Shown here: piece by piece, positions 35,483 to 48,492 of the stretch
Numbering within the stretch: the stretch's first letter is position 1
How the letters are laid out: each line of letters starts with the position of its first letter
Assembly: GCA_025201705.1 (NCBI GenBank)
Contig: MU616577.1
Span: 1-64,000 of the forward strand
Source of the DNA: Dissophora ornata
Taxonomy: Eukaryota > Mortierellomycota > Mortierellomycetes > Mortierellales > Mortierellaceae
Reading direction: 5' to 3'
Length of the DNA: 64,000 nucleotides
Notes under the pieces: generated by a model
The model's input: the letters and a program-made list of their open reading frames with translations, nothing else
What the model was told of the DNA's origin: nothing
The model's database searches: none
Position numbers and translations under genes: made by a program

Positions 35483-38400
35483 TTACGATGATCCAGTGAG
35501 TTGGTTTAGCGAAGCTGAAGAAAGAGTGCTGGCATGCTGCAGCACATCAGAAAGACTTTTGATCTGCAGAGAGTTCTTCTGCAAGTCGGAAGAACCCATT
35601 TCTCCCTTGCCGTAGAACACAACTCGACGCAGTTCTTGCGGAAGCAGCCAAAACGCATTCTCGTCAAAGTGACCCTCGATGTCGTCTCGTTTCCACTCAA
35701 CCCAGACCAGTCCTGCAACTTTCGATGACCGGAGCGTGATATGAACTTGATATCCTTGCCCTGATGACCCAGTTTGGGCCAGAAATTCTTCAATCACAAT
35801 GTTTGGGTCTTCCAGGATTTCCAGTCGGAAGGCGTCTCGAACAGGAAACGTCTGGGGCAACATCTCAAATGTTTCTTTTGTCGCGCCAGTAGTCACCGTT
35901 GCTGTCGCGAAAACCAGTTGTGGTGAAGCGGCCGTACCATCACTCAAAAAGCCATCACTGATACGAGAGATAAGCTTGCTGGAATAACCATCGACTGAAA
36001 AAATAATATCTGGGTCTGTCTTGACCTGGCCAGACTTGATATCATACGACCTCACGCGTAATTCCCCTACAAATCGAGGATAAGATTGGAAACCCATATG
36101 TTACTCATCGCTGTTGTAATGAATAGAATGAGAGCGTTCTGTTCATCCTAAGTGTAGTACCCCTGATGGAGATCGATCTATCGTTCGAAAGGTGGATATA
36201 AAAGAATGGTTCATCAGCGGATTGGTATCCGGACACTAGAATGTTAGCGAACGCATGCTTGATGTAGTAGTGAAGGGGTTTCCATCGACCTATACCCGTA
36301 GTAACAAACACCTCAATAAGTCAAATCTCCATGGAAGTGTCTCTAGACGATATTAGCATAAGAAAACAATACCTCCATGCTCGATACTGGACCCTGAGAG
36401 AAGGAAGACAACAGACAAATAAAGGTCAGTATCGAAGTAGCCGTCGTATTGATAGAGAAGTGAAAATCCCATTGTGGATGATTACATGTAGGCGCTGGCC
36501 AAATGTCGTTTAGTTGCCAGTAGAGCGCACCCATGGTACAGCTCTCTTCTCCTCGGCCCCTTATGTAGTGCTCGGTCTGACTCGTAATAGAGCGAGCCTG
36601 GACTAGCTGCGTCAAATAGCAGAATATATCAAAAAGACTCTCGCGGGTAGCAGCAGGGACCGTTGACGACACCGTGGGGTCTGCGTGATAGTACTTTGAC
36701 AATGACAATGGCAACTGGAATTGGTACTAGAGGTGCGTACACGGCTGTCAGCAAGTGGAAGTCATCATGGATAGAAATGCAGTATGATAGCCGCGGTCGC
36801 TGACCTCAATCTGTTGCAGCATCTCGAGCTGTCCGTTTCCGTGATGGTTGCGATGTATGGATAGCTTCGAGAGGGGGTGCCAATCCTCAGGTGAGGAGAT
36901 CTGTCGCCAGGCGTGGAATGACGGCATGGACTGTGCTCCGTACTCTGAACATCGCAAGTGCCACGAGGTTTTAATCGCAGGCATTAATCAGCAGAGTACC
37001 AGGGATCAGCAATTTCATCATAGCATGCCGCCTACCTGAAACAAATCGCGCTTTCGGATAATTCTCTACATGTAAACCGTTGTGCTTGTAGTCGTAGAAG
37101 TGGACATCTCCGTACAGGCCGCGCTCAGATTCTTGGAGGATATATCGCTCGGTGTACGGGTTCTTGGAAATCAAACCTGCAGAAGGAGAACTAAATAAAT
37201 GCGAACATGTTCAGTGTACTGCCACCGATACCGGACCTGTCAACAGCGCAATGCCTTACGTGGAAATGAATGGGCGCGTCACGTCTAAGGTGTGAAGTGT
37301 CGACATTATTGTCTCTATATACAGCTTGTGGTAATCGACCTAAGCAATACGTTGGGCAGGTTAGGATAGCCACTGTTATCCTTATGGACTCCAGGCCAAG
37401 GAGGATACTCTTACCGTGAACACGTATGGATTCAGAACCGTGGCCACATCCCAACTACATGAAAGAGCAATGACAGTTAGCTGTTTAGCTATGGACCTAT
37501 CGTGAAACGTTATTATCATCAACCATTTTCTCTGACCCACCCTTTCACCATAAACTCCTGATTCTCGTTGTTGCCGGACCATAGGATGATACAAGGATGG
37601 ACCATCAGTCTCTTGACCTGATCAGACACTTCATACTTGATATTATCAAGGAACTCTTCGTTCGTTGGGTAAAGGGCGCATGCGAACCTATAACAGATAT
37701 CGCATCAGATATTGATAAGGAACTCTCTACATTGTAATCAAGCGATGATTGCTTATATCTTACATGAACTCCTGCCAAACCATGATCCCGAGTTCATCGC
37801 AGAGCTGATAAAATTCTGGAGGATAGAACGGGAATTATCAGACGGCTATCGTTATTCTTGTCAATAGCCTGGCTTTCACGATGATATTACCATCCGTTTC
37901 ATATCTACCGCCGCCCCAGATTCGAATCATATTCATATTGGCGGACACGCAGCTCTCAAGGAGCGATCTAAAGCAGCGAGACAGAGAGCAAAATCATTAT
38001 GGACCTCATATATGATTACAACCATAAACCACAGAAGGCTATCAACGAACCTCTTCTTTTCTATGGTCGCCAACCGGTCAAAAGCATGCCCTGGTATCCA
38101 GTTAGTGCCTTTTGCGAATATATCGACGCCATTCACACGAAATTTGAAGGCGTCTCCAGGTTGCTTCTGAACCAACGGATCTTGAATGAGTTCGCAGGTC
38201 CGGAATCCACATTGAAAGAGGTGCGAAGCAATCTCCACCATATTCTCGTTCATGACAGTTACGTGGAGGGAGCACAGATTGGGTTCACCGTAACCCCTTG
38301 GCCACCACTGCTTGAATCTGGATTTTCTGATCAGGAAAGACTTCTGCGCTACGTACTCGCCAGCAGTGATATCCAGCGACCACTCAATTGTTGGCATGTC

Positions 38401-39656
38401 GTCATCAAATTTCAGGCCCGCCCGCAGCGTCTGGTCTCGATCACAGAGGCCTTCAAAACGAATCTAATAGATATATGTTAGGTGAAAGAACTTACATATT
38501 ATTGCAAGTATTTCTTAGACATCAAGAAGAAGATTAAGTACCTTGAGTTCCCATGCATCTTTCACAGCATTTAAAGAGGTCGTAAGGCCCCAGTTCTTCA
38601 CTAGCACAGAGTGTTCATCCAGCTTGAGTGAAATCGGTCTCCAGATGCCTATAAGAAACTAGGAAGTTAGTCTTCTTCTCTATCACGTGTATACTCCTTC
38701 GAGGTGGACTCAGTGTTCCTACCACACGGTGCAAAACCCGGACCCCAGTCCCATGAGAACGAGCACTAGTGACAACGGAAAGGTCCGAATATAAGTACTT
38801 GATATTCCGTCCAAGAACAATTGGACAGTCCACTGACCTGAGCTTTTCTTATGAAGTTGCGGCGAGGGAACCCATGCTGAGCTGCGCTCATGTTGAACAT
38901 ATCAGGGACCTAATATCGTGCGGTCGTGACAAGAATGCATTCTGTTCATCAATAATAGGGCACAATGATAACGTCTTCAATCATCAGAAGCCTTAGAACG
39001 CACATAGTACGGATAGGCCTCTGCCTGCTCCTTGGCATGCTCAACTGCATCCGCGAACTCGATTCGGAGCCTATTGGATCCAGCTTTCAGAGTGTCGTGC
39101 ACATTAAAAAAGTACCGCCTGAACTGGTTCCTAACAGAACCGACCTGCACATCATTCAATGTGATATTGGCGATCGTGTCGAGACCCTCGCAGTCCAAAA
39201 CAGCGATCGTGAATGGTTCTTCCTCCAAGACGAATTCTTTCTCATACACCCAAGTTGTCTCGATGATCTTCCTCATTGAGTTTCTATCAAGCATGTACAT
39301 GAGAACTTTTGCGTATTTGACGATGGTTCCTAAATGGTCTTTTACAAGCAGAATTCTTCCTTACTTGACATAGTTTGTGCCATAGTATGGGTCTTCCGTT
39401 AGGATCTTGGCATGGATCAGATCCAGGTGAACCTGGCCTTTGGAGTAATAGAGAGGCGTGAGAAAGAGGTTTATAGTTTGTTCTCTTTGTTTCCCTCTCT
39501 TTTTGTGCTTGCTTTGGAATGTGCATTCCGTGCGGTGGCAGTACCTGGTACCATTGCTATGGTCATGATTGATTTGTCCATGCTGCTCAGGTGCCATTCA
39601 CCATTCAAGTCAATGGTCCTTGTCATTGCACGATGGAGGTTCGACTCTTGGGACAT
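35483..39656 (-). CDS. Beta-mannosidase, glycoside hydrolase family 2
   Basis: Eighteen exons: 39656-39545, 39437-39365, 39283-39004, 38909-38838, 38765-38723, 38648-38542, 38463-38051, 37967-37891, 37815-37764, 37687-37541, 37454-37415, 37339-37260, 37190-37036, 36944-36805, 36726-36486, 36393-36373, 36289-36161, 36066-35483 (2766 nt, 921 aa). Landmarks in order: [92 protein letters not shown] (acid/base Glu about 451), [11 protein letters not shown] (nucleophile Glu about 551) and [17 protein letters not shown]. It cleaves terminal beta-1,4-mannose from manno-oligosaccharides or N-glycan cores. No signal peptide is apparent, so an intracellular MndB-like enzyme is likely. Exon 16 is only 21 nt. 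A start at 39626 is equally possible. Confidence 0.93.
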
Positions 39657-40105
39657 TATTCACTGCGTGTCGTCTCGAGAAAAATGAGGGGTCAAAGAAG
39701 CGTGGGAGAGAGAGGGGACAGACACTGCACCATGGAAAGAAAAACCATACGCGCACGGACCCTGTCTCCCCTGGACCAATTGGCACGTATTAGGACACAG
39801 TGGGACACGCGACGCGCGCGTAAGCAAAGTATTCCATTGTCTGGAAATGTGCTGCATCATTCGAGTGGTTCTTGCAACGGGCTCGCGTTTCCTGCGTTGT
39901 CGATTCCATTTAAATCTGATGTTCAGGACTTTCGGATTGGAATATCGGATCAGGTACACCACACACAATGTGCCGTACGCCTGGGTTGCTTGTGATTTTC
40001 TACATTTCTCCCTTCAAGTCAATGTTTAAATGGAACTGATGACCGACACCTAAACCACTGCTTCTTAAGAGGCATACCCCTTTCTATCTTTCTATACCTC
40101 TTTGA

Positions 40106-40186
<81 letters not shown>

Positions 40187-40243
40187 GTCTATTATACCTA
40201 CTTTTATCATCATACTTCCATATACCAAATATTTCCGCCTGCC
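39657..40243. promoter_or_regulatory. Divergent promoter region, beta-mannosidase (-) / subtilisin (+), with T77 tract
   Basis: 587 bp separate the two start codons. The striking element is a 77-base T homopolymer ending 59 bp before the protease ATG. The rest has no recognisable site. Confidence 0.5.
40108..40184. repeat. T77 homopolymer
   Basis: Seventy-seven consecutive T on the plus strand, immediately upstream of the subtilisin gene. The exact length is not reliable in most sequencing technologies. Confidence 0.85.
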
Positions 40244-43200
40244 ATGAAGTCAAGATCCCTCATCCTCGCTCTTTCGCTTTACATAGTGGCCACCACTGCT
40301 GTACCAATAGGATCACAACAAGAAATCGATCCCGTTGAACGAGGTTATGATGCCACCTCCTTCCAGGCTTTTGCAGACCCTCTTCCTTCCAGCTTCCTGG
40401 TTGAATTCAATCTCCCTGCTGCAGGCGTGAGCCGACATGAACGAATCAAATTAGAGCAACAAGGTGCATTCCAGAGCATGGCAGCAAGCCGCCATGAAAG
40501 GGTCGCCAACCAGCACGAAGACTTCTTGTCATTCTTGAGCAACGGCCTAGATGTGGACTATTCTCTCCGGCATGAGTTCTTTACGCTTATGAACGGAATG
40601 AGTATCGACCTTCAGGGCGTATCTCCCAGCGAGCTGCCTCATATTTTGGAGCAGATCAGGTCGATGCCAGGGGTCGTCAAAGTTTCCCCTCTTGTAAGAT
40701 ACATGTTTGCTTTTTATACACGTGTGCATTCGGCATATTAACAAGCGTTGTACAGCGCGGAATTGCTAACAAAATTTTTGCTGTACGATATCAAGATCAC
40801 CCTGAACCAGCCAAAGACTGTCCTCCATGATACCGGGTTTAATACCATGGCAGCAATGCCTCAACTAAGCACTGTTCACGAACGAACAGGCGTATTGGAT
40901 GCCCGCGACAAACTCAATTATACTGGAGAAGGCATGAAAGTTGGAATTATTGGTATGGATTCCACTACGATAGGCCTTGAACAAACTGGTACTTCATGGC
41001 CTCGCTTACTGATTTTGCTTTTATGCACGGTTTACTCAAACAGACACGGGAGTCGACTATACCCATGAAGCTTTGGGATCATGCTACGGTAAGCGGTGCG
41101 TTAGATATGTGTGTCGAAAGACATTACGCGAAAGTCAAAGTTAACCTATTGGCGTTTTTCTACTTGGTTGTAGGACCCGGGTGCAAGGTTCAGTGCGGAT
41201 ACGATTTTATCGACCCAGAGAATACGAAAACCCCTGGAGGGTTTGACTGTGTTGGGGTACGGATCCAAAAGGGTGAATGTTTGTTCACGCACTTTCTGAA
41301 ATACGCGAGAGCATCCTTTAGCTCATCCGACTGTTCGTTTTTTTGAACAACAATGTAGCATGGCACTCATGTAGCTGGAATAATTGCCGGCAGTAGCAAT
41401 ACGTCTCATTTTTTCGGCGTTGCTCCTCAAGGTAAAGACCTTCAGTGCTTCTTAACTTTGACTCAAGGCCAGGAATACGAAGTGAATCCACAAATAACAA
41501 GCGTATGCTACTTCAATGGCCGTTGTAGCCACGTTGGGTTCATATAGGGTCTTCCCTTGTACAGGCAGTTCCAAAGACGATATCATCATCGCTGCCTTGG
41601 AGCGAGCCTACGAAGATGGTATGGATGTTGTGAATCTGTCGCTTGGTGGAGGCTCTTCCTGGGCAAACACACCCCTCGCTGGAGTGGCGGGAAAACTTGT
41701 AGAAATGGGTGTGGTTGTTGTAGCAGCAATTGGAAACGATGGAGACCAGGGTGTTGAAGAGGTCTCGTCACCGTCTGTCCACCCTAAGGTTATCTCTGTA
41801 GCGAGCTTTGAAGGATCGGGCTATCTCGCTAATTACTTTGAAATCAACACAGTTCGTATTGGTAAGAGAGCACGGGTTAACGATGATTATATTATAACAA
41901 TCGGTGGGAAAAAATACTGATTGAAGTTCTTTCATAGATTATGCTGGTGAACAGAAGGAAAGTTTAGAAGAGATTCCTCTAGACCTCGTGTTTCCAGAAC
42001 ACGACCCCGAAGGTTGTAAATCGTATCCAGGGTCTATCAAAGGAAGTGTGGCTTTCGTCAAGCGAGGAAACTGTACATTTATTTCTAAGGTGTGTATCAA
42101 TCATGTCTAGTCGAATGCAGAGATTACAATATGTGTGATGTTTCTGACACACCCTTACTTGCGGCTACTTTAGGCTCAGCTAGCCCAGGAAGCAGGAGCT
42201 ATTGGATGCATTTTCTACAATAATGTTGAGGGAGGGCTTCGTCCCAAGATGGACGATCCGACCGTCCATATTTTTGGCCATGGTATCTCTCAGCAGCAGG
42301 GACAGCTCATCTTGGATCAGTTTAAAACTTCCAATGGCACTTCTCTCAAGATGGTTTTCAAAGCATTGAAAGCCGTGTTCAAGAACGAGATGGCCAATCA
42401 GGTTTCCACCTTTTCCAGCTGGGGTTTAGGTCCAGAGCTCGAGATGAAGCCCGACATTGGTGCTCCTGGCGGATACATTTACAGCACTGTCCCCGTAAGC
42501 GCTCAGGGATAGAAGCCGTTGTAATCTTTTCGTAGTGTTTTGGTTGTTTATTCCTGCTGACAGAGCCGTTCGATTATTTAGGTGGCCAAAGGATCTTTCG
42601 CTGTCATGTCTGGCACATCCATGGCAACTCCCTGTATCGTCGGGTTAGCAGTATTGCTGCTCCAAGCCGAGCCGAAGATCGATAGAAGTGAAGTCTTGGG
42701 ACGACTTCAAATGTACTCAAGGCCAGGGCTTTACAAGGACACCCAGATTCCCGACTCCGTTGTCAGACAGGGAGCTGGAATGGCCAACGTCTTCGACGCG
42801 ATCCGAGGCAAGGCCGTTGTACAACCCACTCGCCTTGGCCTTAATGACACTCTCCACACCCAGAAAACCTATACACTCACACTCACGAACCACTACAGCA
42901 CTGCAGAGACATTCAAATTTTCTCACTGGCCAGCTATGTCGATCCTGGGCTACACTCCCACGGGCAAGCCTGCCGAAAACATTGCATACAACGAAACTGC
43001 TGCAAAGCTAGTCTTTGACCACGGCGATACTCTTGCACTGAAGTCTGGCGAGACGCGAACGATGACTTTCCAGTTCAAACCACCAACAGACCTAAATGTG
43101 GACAGCCACTGGATCTACAGCGGATATGTCAAGATTGAGCCAACCCTAAACACATCTTGTCCTGCACTCCAGGTTCCTTATGCTGGCATGTATGGATCCT

Positions 43201-43652
43201 ATGGCACTGTCGACATCTTGGACTTGGAAAGTGGTTTCCCTTTGCTCTTGGGCTCCACGGCCGAGGGTCGTTTGGTGCCGATCGTAAGCAGAAGTGATCA
43301 AGCTCTTAGAACCTTTACTATGGTCGGTAGAGGGGTTGCCACGCTCGTGCTGAAGATCTCAAATCCTGTGCACAATCTCCAGTTCTACGTGGTGGATGCT
43401 TTAAAAAAAATTATTATTGGCCTCGTGCCTGCCGATGGAGATTACGTTGGAAGGACCGACTCTGTGAGATCCAAGTTCTTTGTCGTGCGCTGGGCTGGGC
43501 GCGTAATCGATTCCAAGGGCGAAGTTTCAAGACTTCCAAACGGTGACTATTCCTTGGCAGTGGTCGCCCCAAAGCCCTTCTCGGAGAGCGACAGCCATGG
43601 CGGGGGGGACAATGAGGTCTGGATGTCACCCATGATTAGAATACAGCATTAA
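40244..43652 (+). CDS. Secreted subtilisin-like serine protease (S8) with PA domain
   Basis: Nine exons: 40244-40693, 40796-40952, 41044-41088, 41174-41256, 41359-41431, 41529-41861, 41938-42089, 42174-42494, 42582-43652 (2685 nt, 894 aa). A signal peptide (about residues 1-20, ending TTAVPIG) is followed by a propeptide. The catalytic triad is complete: Asp203 (IIDTGVDYTHE), His246 (GHGTHVAG) and Ser551 (GTSMATP), with oxyanion Asn in AAIGND. A protease-associated domain (EGCKSYPGSIKGSVAFVKRG...AQEAGAIGCIFYNN) is inserted between His and Ser, as in Vpr/minor extracellular subtilases and cucumisin-like enzymes. The C-terminal ~300 residues resemble the Fn3-like/beta-rich domain of this class. 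The enzyme should act outside the cell in protein breakdown. It diverges from the beta-mannosidase gene. Confidence 0.92.
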
Positions 43653-43941
43653 TACGTGTATCAGTGGTTTGTGGATTGTTGTTCTAGGACTCTGAAGTAT
43701 GGTTGTTTATGAGCTTTGTTTTAATAAACGAATATAATGAGCTTCACTATCAACGACGGTATACAAAGGACGCATGAGAAATTGTTTTCTGAGTTCAAGA
43801 CACACACCTTATACCGTCCACAGCGCATTGGTACCACTTACCGCGAATGCAACTGAGGAGTCGACCATCGTGTTTCTTTGAATACAGGTTACTATTCAAA
43901 ATCAGTACATGGTTAGTGATTTTCGAGATTTGCTGTAAAAA

Positions 43942-46933
43942 TTAATAGTAAGGCTCCACTTCAAACGTACCGTGGTGAGGAAGAGCCACGATAATGGAGC
44001 GATCATGCCCATATCTAAAGTTATCAGTGACAACGGTGTCTGCATACTCCTTGATCTGGTAGTCAGTGTGCCCGAGTTTGACGCGTCTAAAGTTCCAGGT
44101 GATAACGTATGGTCCTGTGCTAGTGACTATTGTCTTCTCCTCCTCGTTCATGCCCATGTTGAAACGAGCAGGCGTGAAAGATACTCTTAGTTTCATCGCA
44201 GCGACATGCTCCCGTTTGAGCGTCAGCATGATTGGTTCAGGCTATTCCACATGCAATTCGAGGTTAGCAAAATATTTTCTTTACTAAGACGTTCATCAGC
44301 ATTTTTCGAGTTCAGGCGTACCTTAGCGTTGGCAGGGAAACTAGCATCAAACCCCAGCTTCATGTTGGCAGGATTCAGTACATCAATAACTTGAATACAT
44401 GTCTCGCAGGTTGCAAGCACATAACGTCCGTCTGCAGTAACGTCCATGCCAATAATCGGTCCATTGTATGATGGTAGAGCGGTCTTGGCAATTTTCCCGA
44501 CCACGTTCAGTAATTTAATATCTCCTTTCGCGCTAGCGACAGCCAAGGATCCATTAGCGGTGGTGGTGCCGCAGACAAAACGGTTGCTTGCTGCATATTG
44601 TTTGAATTCCGATTTAACAATCTTGTTGCCGGATTTACGAGAATCAATGCGGAACATTGCGTCCTTGGAGAGACCAACCATAGTCTTTTCGTTGGTCCGC
44701 TGTGCGTACTTTGAGTTGCCCAGCAAATTCAACACGCCAGATGTTCCAGAAAGATCCCATTCGTCGACGATCTTGCCGTATTCTAAATCCATCTTGTATG
44801 CCGTATGTGGATCAGAGGGATCCATCATGACCATGGTAGCGTCTTCCTCATGTAATAGAACCTATTTGAAAGCGATAATTTGGTCGGAGCTGATATGAGC
44901 AACATGTCTGGATCTACTCCGCTAAAACAAGCCTCGTGTCTACCTTGGACGGTCTGATAGTTTTGTTCTTGGAGTTTTTCAAATTCTTGATGGTCGTCTC
45001 GAAATCAAGTCCATCGCTCTCGTTGTAGCTGAATACTCCGATCTTTGAGCCGCGAATAACAAACGACCGATCTTTGTAACCCACAGCCAGCTGGCTGTTC
45101 TTGGAGTTATCATTGGGATCAGCGAAGTGGTGAGTTTTGTCTTCAGTTCGGTCGCCTTCTTTCTCGCCCTCTCCAGACTCCTCCTCTGTCTTGTCGTCTT
45201 CATCTTCATAGTCTTCGGCATCATAATACTCTTGGCTATAGTTCCCAGTTCCTGAGGAGTTTCCGCAGTCAGAGGGGTGCAATTATCAGCTTTTTTGTCC
45301 TGTTTCATACTAAACACGTGTGCTTGTAGACGAACCTGACTGAGAAGATTCCTTGTCTGTCATTTCAACCTTGGGTGGATGGACCTGCAATCCTTCGGCA
45401 ACAAGCGTTGGGAGAATCTGCGATACGTTCTCTTCCTTGAGAATGTTGACAACCTCGTACATACTGTGGCCATAAATGCTCCGGAATTTTGTCCAAGACT
45501 GACTGTCCGCAAACTCAAACTGCCATGTGAACTGTTCGCCACTGCTGTCGTCAGTATTGTACCAGGTAAACGTGTAGTCTTTCTATCAAGCGGCATCAAA
45601 AGTGAATAGCAGGGCTTAAAGCGTTTTCAGCCAAGATCGACGAAGAGTGTATATGATAAGAGACCTACCGCTATAAAAACTGGATTCATCTTGTCTTTCA
45701 GTGGTTGAACGACATGATGCTCCCCATCCTTTCCAATGGCGCCAAGCCAGTCTAATGTTAAACAAGCACATAGTGAGTTTGGGCGAAGGCGAAAATTGAC
45801 TGATACAAGCGCCTGGGGAAAGTCTTCTTACATGTCGCTTTGCCGTTTGAGAGATGTTCCTGCAGCAGCTGGCACAAGGCATCTGGGTCATAGTCCAAAA
45901 AGAGAGACAGGTCGGGATCCCGTAACCTCAGCTGTCCAGAGAACTGTGCCAGACATTCTAAACCCCTGGGCAATCGTCGCGGATGGGGGACATACTGGTC
46001 ACGAGCAGGCTCCTCTTTTGCCTTTTCCTGTTTAACTGTGGAAGATGAGGATTTTTTACTCCTTTCTTCAACGGGATTTGGCGGCACCGGCATTTGGAAC
46101 TTGTTCGATCTAATATAGTGATCAGACGCGTAACTGAGAATCGAACCGCGACATGATATTGCGATGGTTGGAAATGTCTTTGGTGTAATCCTTACTTGAT
46201 CTCGAACTCGTGGAGGTCCTGTTCATTGTCAGAGGTCTTTCGGTACTTGAACTGGTACATGCACTGGTAGGCCGTGTATTCGAAATTGTTTGCGTTGTAG
46301 TTCGTTGTCTCGTCCTCGCAAACAAACTCGTACACGCCTCCGAAATCGCGCTGTTGTGTGTTGTGAGGAGATTGGTGTTAATCGGCAAACAAAGCATTGG
46401 AGTGAAATTTATGAATTTACTTGTGCATTGGCTGGAGTACTCACAGCTCCGGACCCCTTCCAACTGAATGCGGTTGCTCCTGCGACGATGTCTCTTTGGA
46501 ACCCCATTTCTTGCGTGATGGTGAACCCCATATCGTCTTCGTCTATATAAGACACCCAAAGCACATTAAGGAGGGTTATTGACGAGAAGTATTTAATCAA
46601 GGAGTATACACATATTCGAATGCAATTGAAAAGCAAAGTTGAAGAGACAAGAGCCATACAGGGTTCTTGGTCGTCATCAAGATCGTCCTCGTCTTCATCC
46701 TCGTCGCCAACGACTCGTAAGACTGTCAGTTGAAAGGTAAAAGGCTCTGAGATCCCGTGGACGACAGCTTTAGCATCTATGTAGCTGCATTAGGAAAGGC
46801 ACAATTGGCATGTGTACATGTTGCGTCGTTCACCCTGGGGCGTGTGGAAATAGAACTGGCCGGAGTTGATAATGCTCTTCTCGGACGAATCTCCCCAGAG
46901 GAGGCTGCCGAAGGTCTTCAGTACATTCGTCAT
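43942..46933 (-). CDS. VID27: VID27 family cytoplasmic protein
   Basis: Ten exons: 46933-46818, 46784-46660, 46542-46445, 46350-46196, 46109-45832, 45751-45669, 45582-45336, 45251-44944, 44861-44322, 44241-43942 (2250 nt, 749 aa; yeast Vid27 782). The N-terminus TNVLKTFGSLLWGDSSEKSI opens a PH-like N-terminal region and is followed by a conserved acidic Asp/Glu run. The middle domain has FGGVYEFVCEDETTNY...YTAYQCMYQFKYRK; the C-terminal beta-propeller-like Vid27 domain has QLAVGYKDRSFVIRG, IGVFSYN, MDVTADGRYVLATCETCIQVID and NFRYGHDRSIIVALPHHG. In yeast Vid27 is linked to vacuolar import and degradation of gluconeogenic enzymes; its mechanism is unclear. The last residues (TFEVEPYY) are read through a possible donor (G|GTACGT), so a further 3' exon is possible. 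Confidence 0.88.
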
Positions 46934-47191
46934 GAGGAGGAGAGAGAGGGAGATGTTTGATGCAAGATGTGGAATTGAGAAATGGTTCTAACTCACTCCA
47001 AAAACGTTGGACCGCTGACGAGCAGCTGAGCCCATGCCCAATGCGTGCGCCTCACAAGGACGCGTTCGGAGCATCAATCAGTCCTTTCTGCATCCTTTTT
47101 TTAAAAAATTGCATCTTCCATTCTCTTTCTCGTTCTGCACACCAGATCAGCACTCTACTCATTCAATCCCGACCATTCTCGCTCTTCAGTC
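46934..47191. promoter_or_regulatory. Divergent promoter, VID27 (-) / unrecognised gene (+)
   Basis: 258 bp between start codons of two divergent genes. CT-rich stretches (about 47100-47190) precede the plus-strand start. No defined factor site. Confidence 0.5.
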
Positions 47192-48492
47192 ATGATGGCC
47201 AAACTATTGAAAACACCACCACTGATCAATATCGCCCCTCTTACAGATATCCAGGAAGGTAAAAATGACCATGCAGCAACAAGGTCGATGCCGCCATGAT
47301 AACAAACATACTCGGCTCACCACCATACAACCTGTCTCCTGGTGCCAAATATCTCTTAGTACCAATCCATATCAACAATCCTATCCATCCAAACTCTACA
47401 AATAAACACAAGCGCCTCGGCCTGCAGATGCTAAGCGAACTGAGCCGCATGGAAATGTTTGTCGCGAGGATGGAGGCCAATGGGAAGGTAGACAGTGCCT
47501 TGCAGGACGCGGAAGCCACTGCTCTTGCTTTATTTGCACTAACAGATGTATTGTTGCATGCATCAGCAAGACGACGTGGCAGCTGAGCTGATACGGACCG
47601 TAACTCACGTGGAGCAGACAATATACAGCTTTGAGCTGGAAAACGGAGACCCAAGTCGCCTCGACAATACCACAGCGCGAATCGTTCTGCAGGTAAGATG
47701 AAGAAGGCAGTGTGGGCCTGTGCGCAGATCGGACGTTCTCTGACCCTTGATTTAAACAGAGGTACATGATCAGGACAGGGTTGGCAGAGATGTTCCCAAA
47801 GTCGTCCGAGTACCTTGGGATCGATCCTGTTCACCCCGGCGGAAGCTTCCTTGAAGGTAACTTCATGCATTCCCAGTTTCGCCCACGCTGTTCGTGGCTC
47901 ATTAATGTAACGTGTATTATTTTTCGAAACAGCCCACCTCCGACAGATGTCTAGTATCAATCAGCTTGTGTCATTAGCTCTGCAGCTCCAAAATGATCTG
48001 CGTCTTACAAACCACAAATTTATTGCACACCAGGTTGCATTGCTCTATGTAAGATTTACGGGTAGTGTCCGACGATAGTCTAGTGGATTCCTCACACTAA
48101 CAAATCCTCTTTCATGGTCTGGTACTAGCAATGTATAAATCAAGCAGGACCCGCGTATGTGCAATTTAAAGCAAGGGTGGAGGAGAACTTTGCTGTTGTC
48201 AAGGAGGTCTGTAATGCGTCGGAGGAGCCACTTTTGCCTGCGGAGTTGCAGGCATGGTAAGGACTCAACGATCACCGTCTTTTATTTTTTTTGCTGTGCG
48301 ATAGCATTGTGACATGCTAATCGAGACGCATTGCTTGATAGGTTGACGGATCTTACAACGGACATCGTTGCAGACGCCCTATTCAGTGGACGACTCATGT
48401 CTCAGCAAACGTCCGGTGTGGTGCATTTGTCGGCATATTTCAACAGGGTGTCATCCGGAAGCAGCTGTGAGCAGATATCTGAGTCGTCATAG
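47192..48492 (+). CDS. Unrecognised conserved-looking helical protein, 270 aa
   Basis: Seven exons: 47192-47258, 47360-47487, 47567-47692, 47760-47856, 47933-48048, 48129-48256, 48342-48492 (813 nt); all junctions are GT-AG with compatible phases, and a CTAAC branch point sits in intron 2. I do not recognise the family. The protein starts MMAKLLKTPPLINIAPL, then appears mostly alpha-helical with regular hydrophobic spacing (LGLQMLSELSRMEMFVARM; INQLVSLALQLQNDL) and has no signal peptide, membrane helix or cofactor motif. The clean seven-exon structure and protein-like composition argue for a real gene. Start may be the second Met (47195). It lies in tandem 0.9 kb upstream of the BEACH-type scaffold gene; a functional link is speculation. 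Confidence 0.65.

Noticed and set aside
47241..47960. 239-codon open frame on the minus strand
   Set aside because: Exactly antisense to four well-spliced exons of the 47192-48492 gene and without any family resemblance.
48040..48130. Possible tRNA-like fold near GTCCGACGATAGTCTAGTGG
   Set aside because: No matching acceptor stem or T-arm GTTCRAN; the segment is an intron of the 47192-48492 gene.
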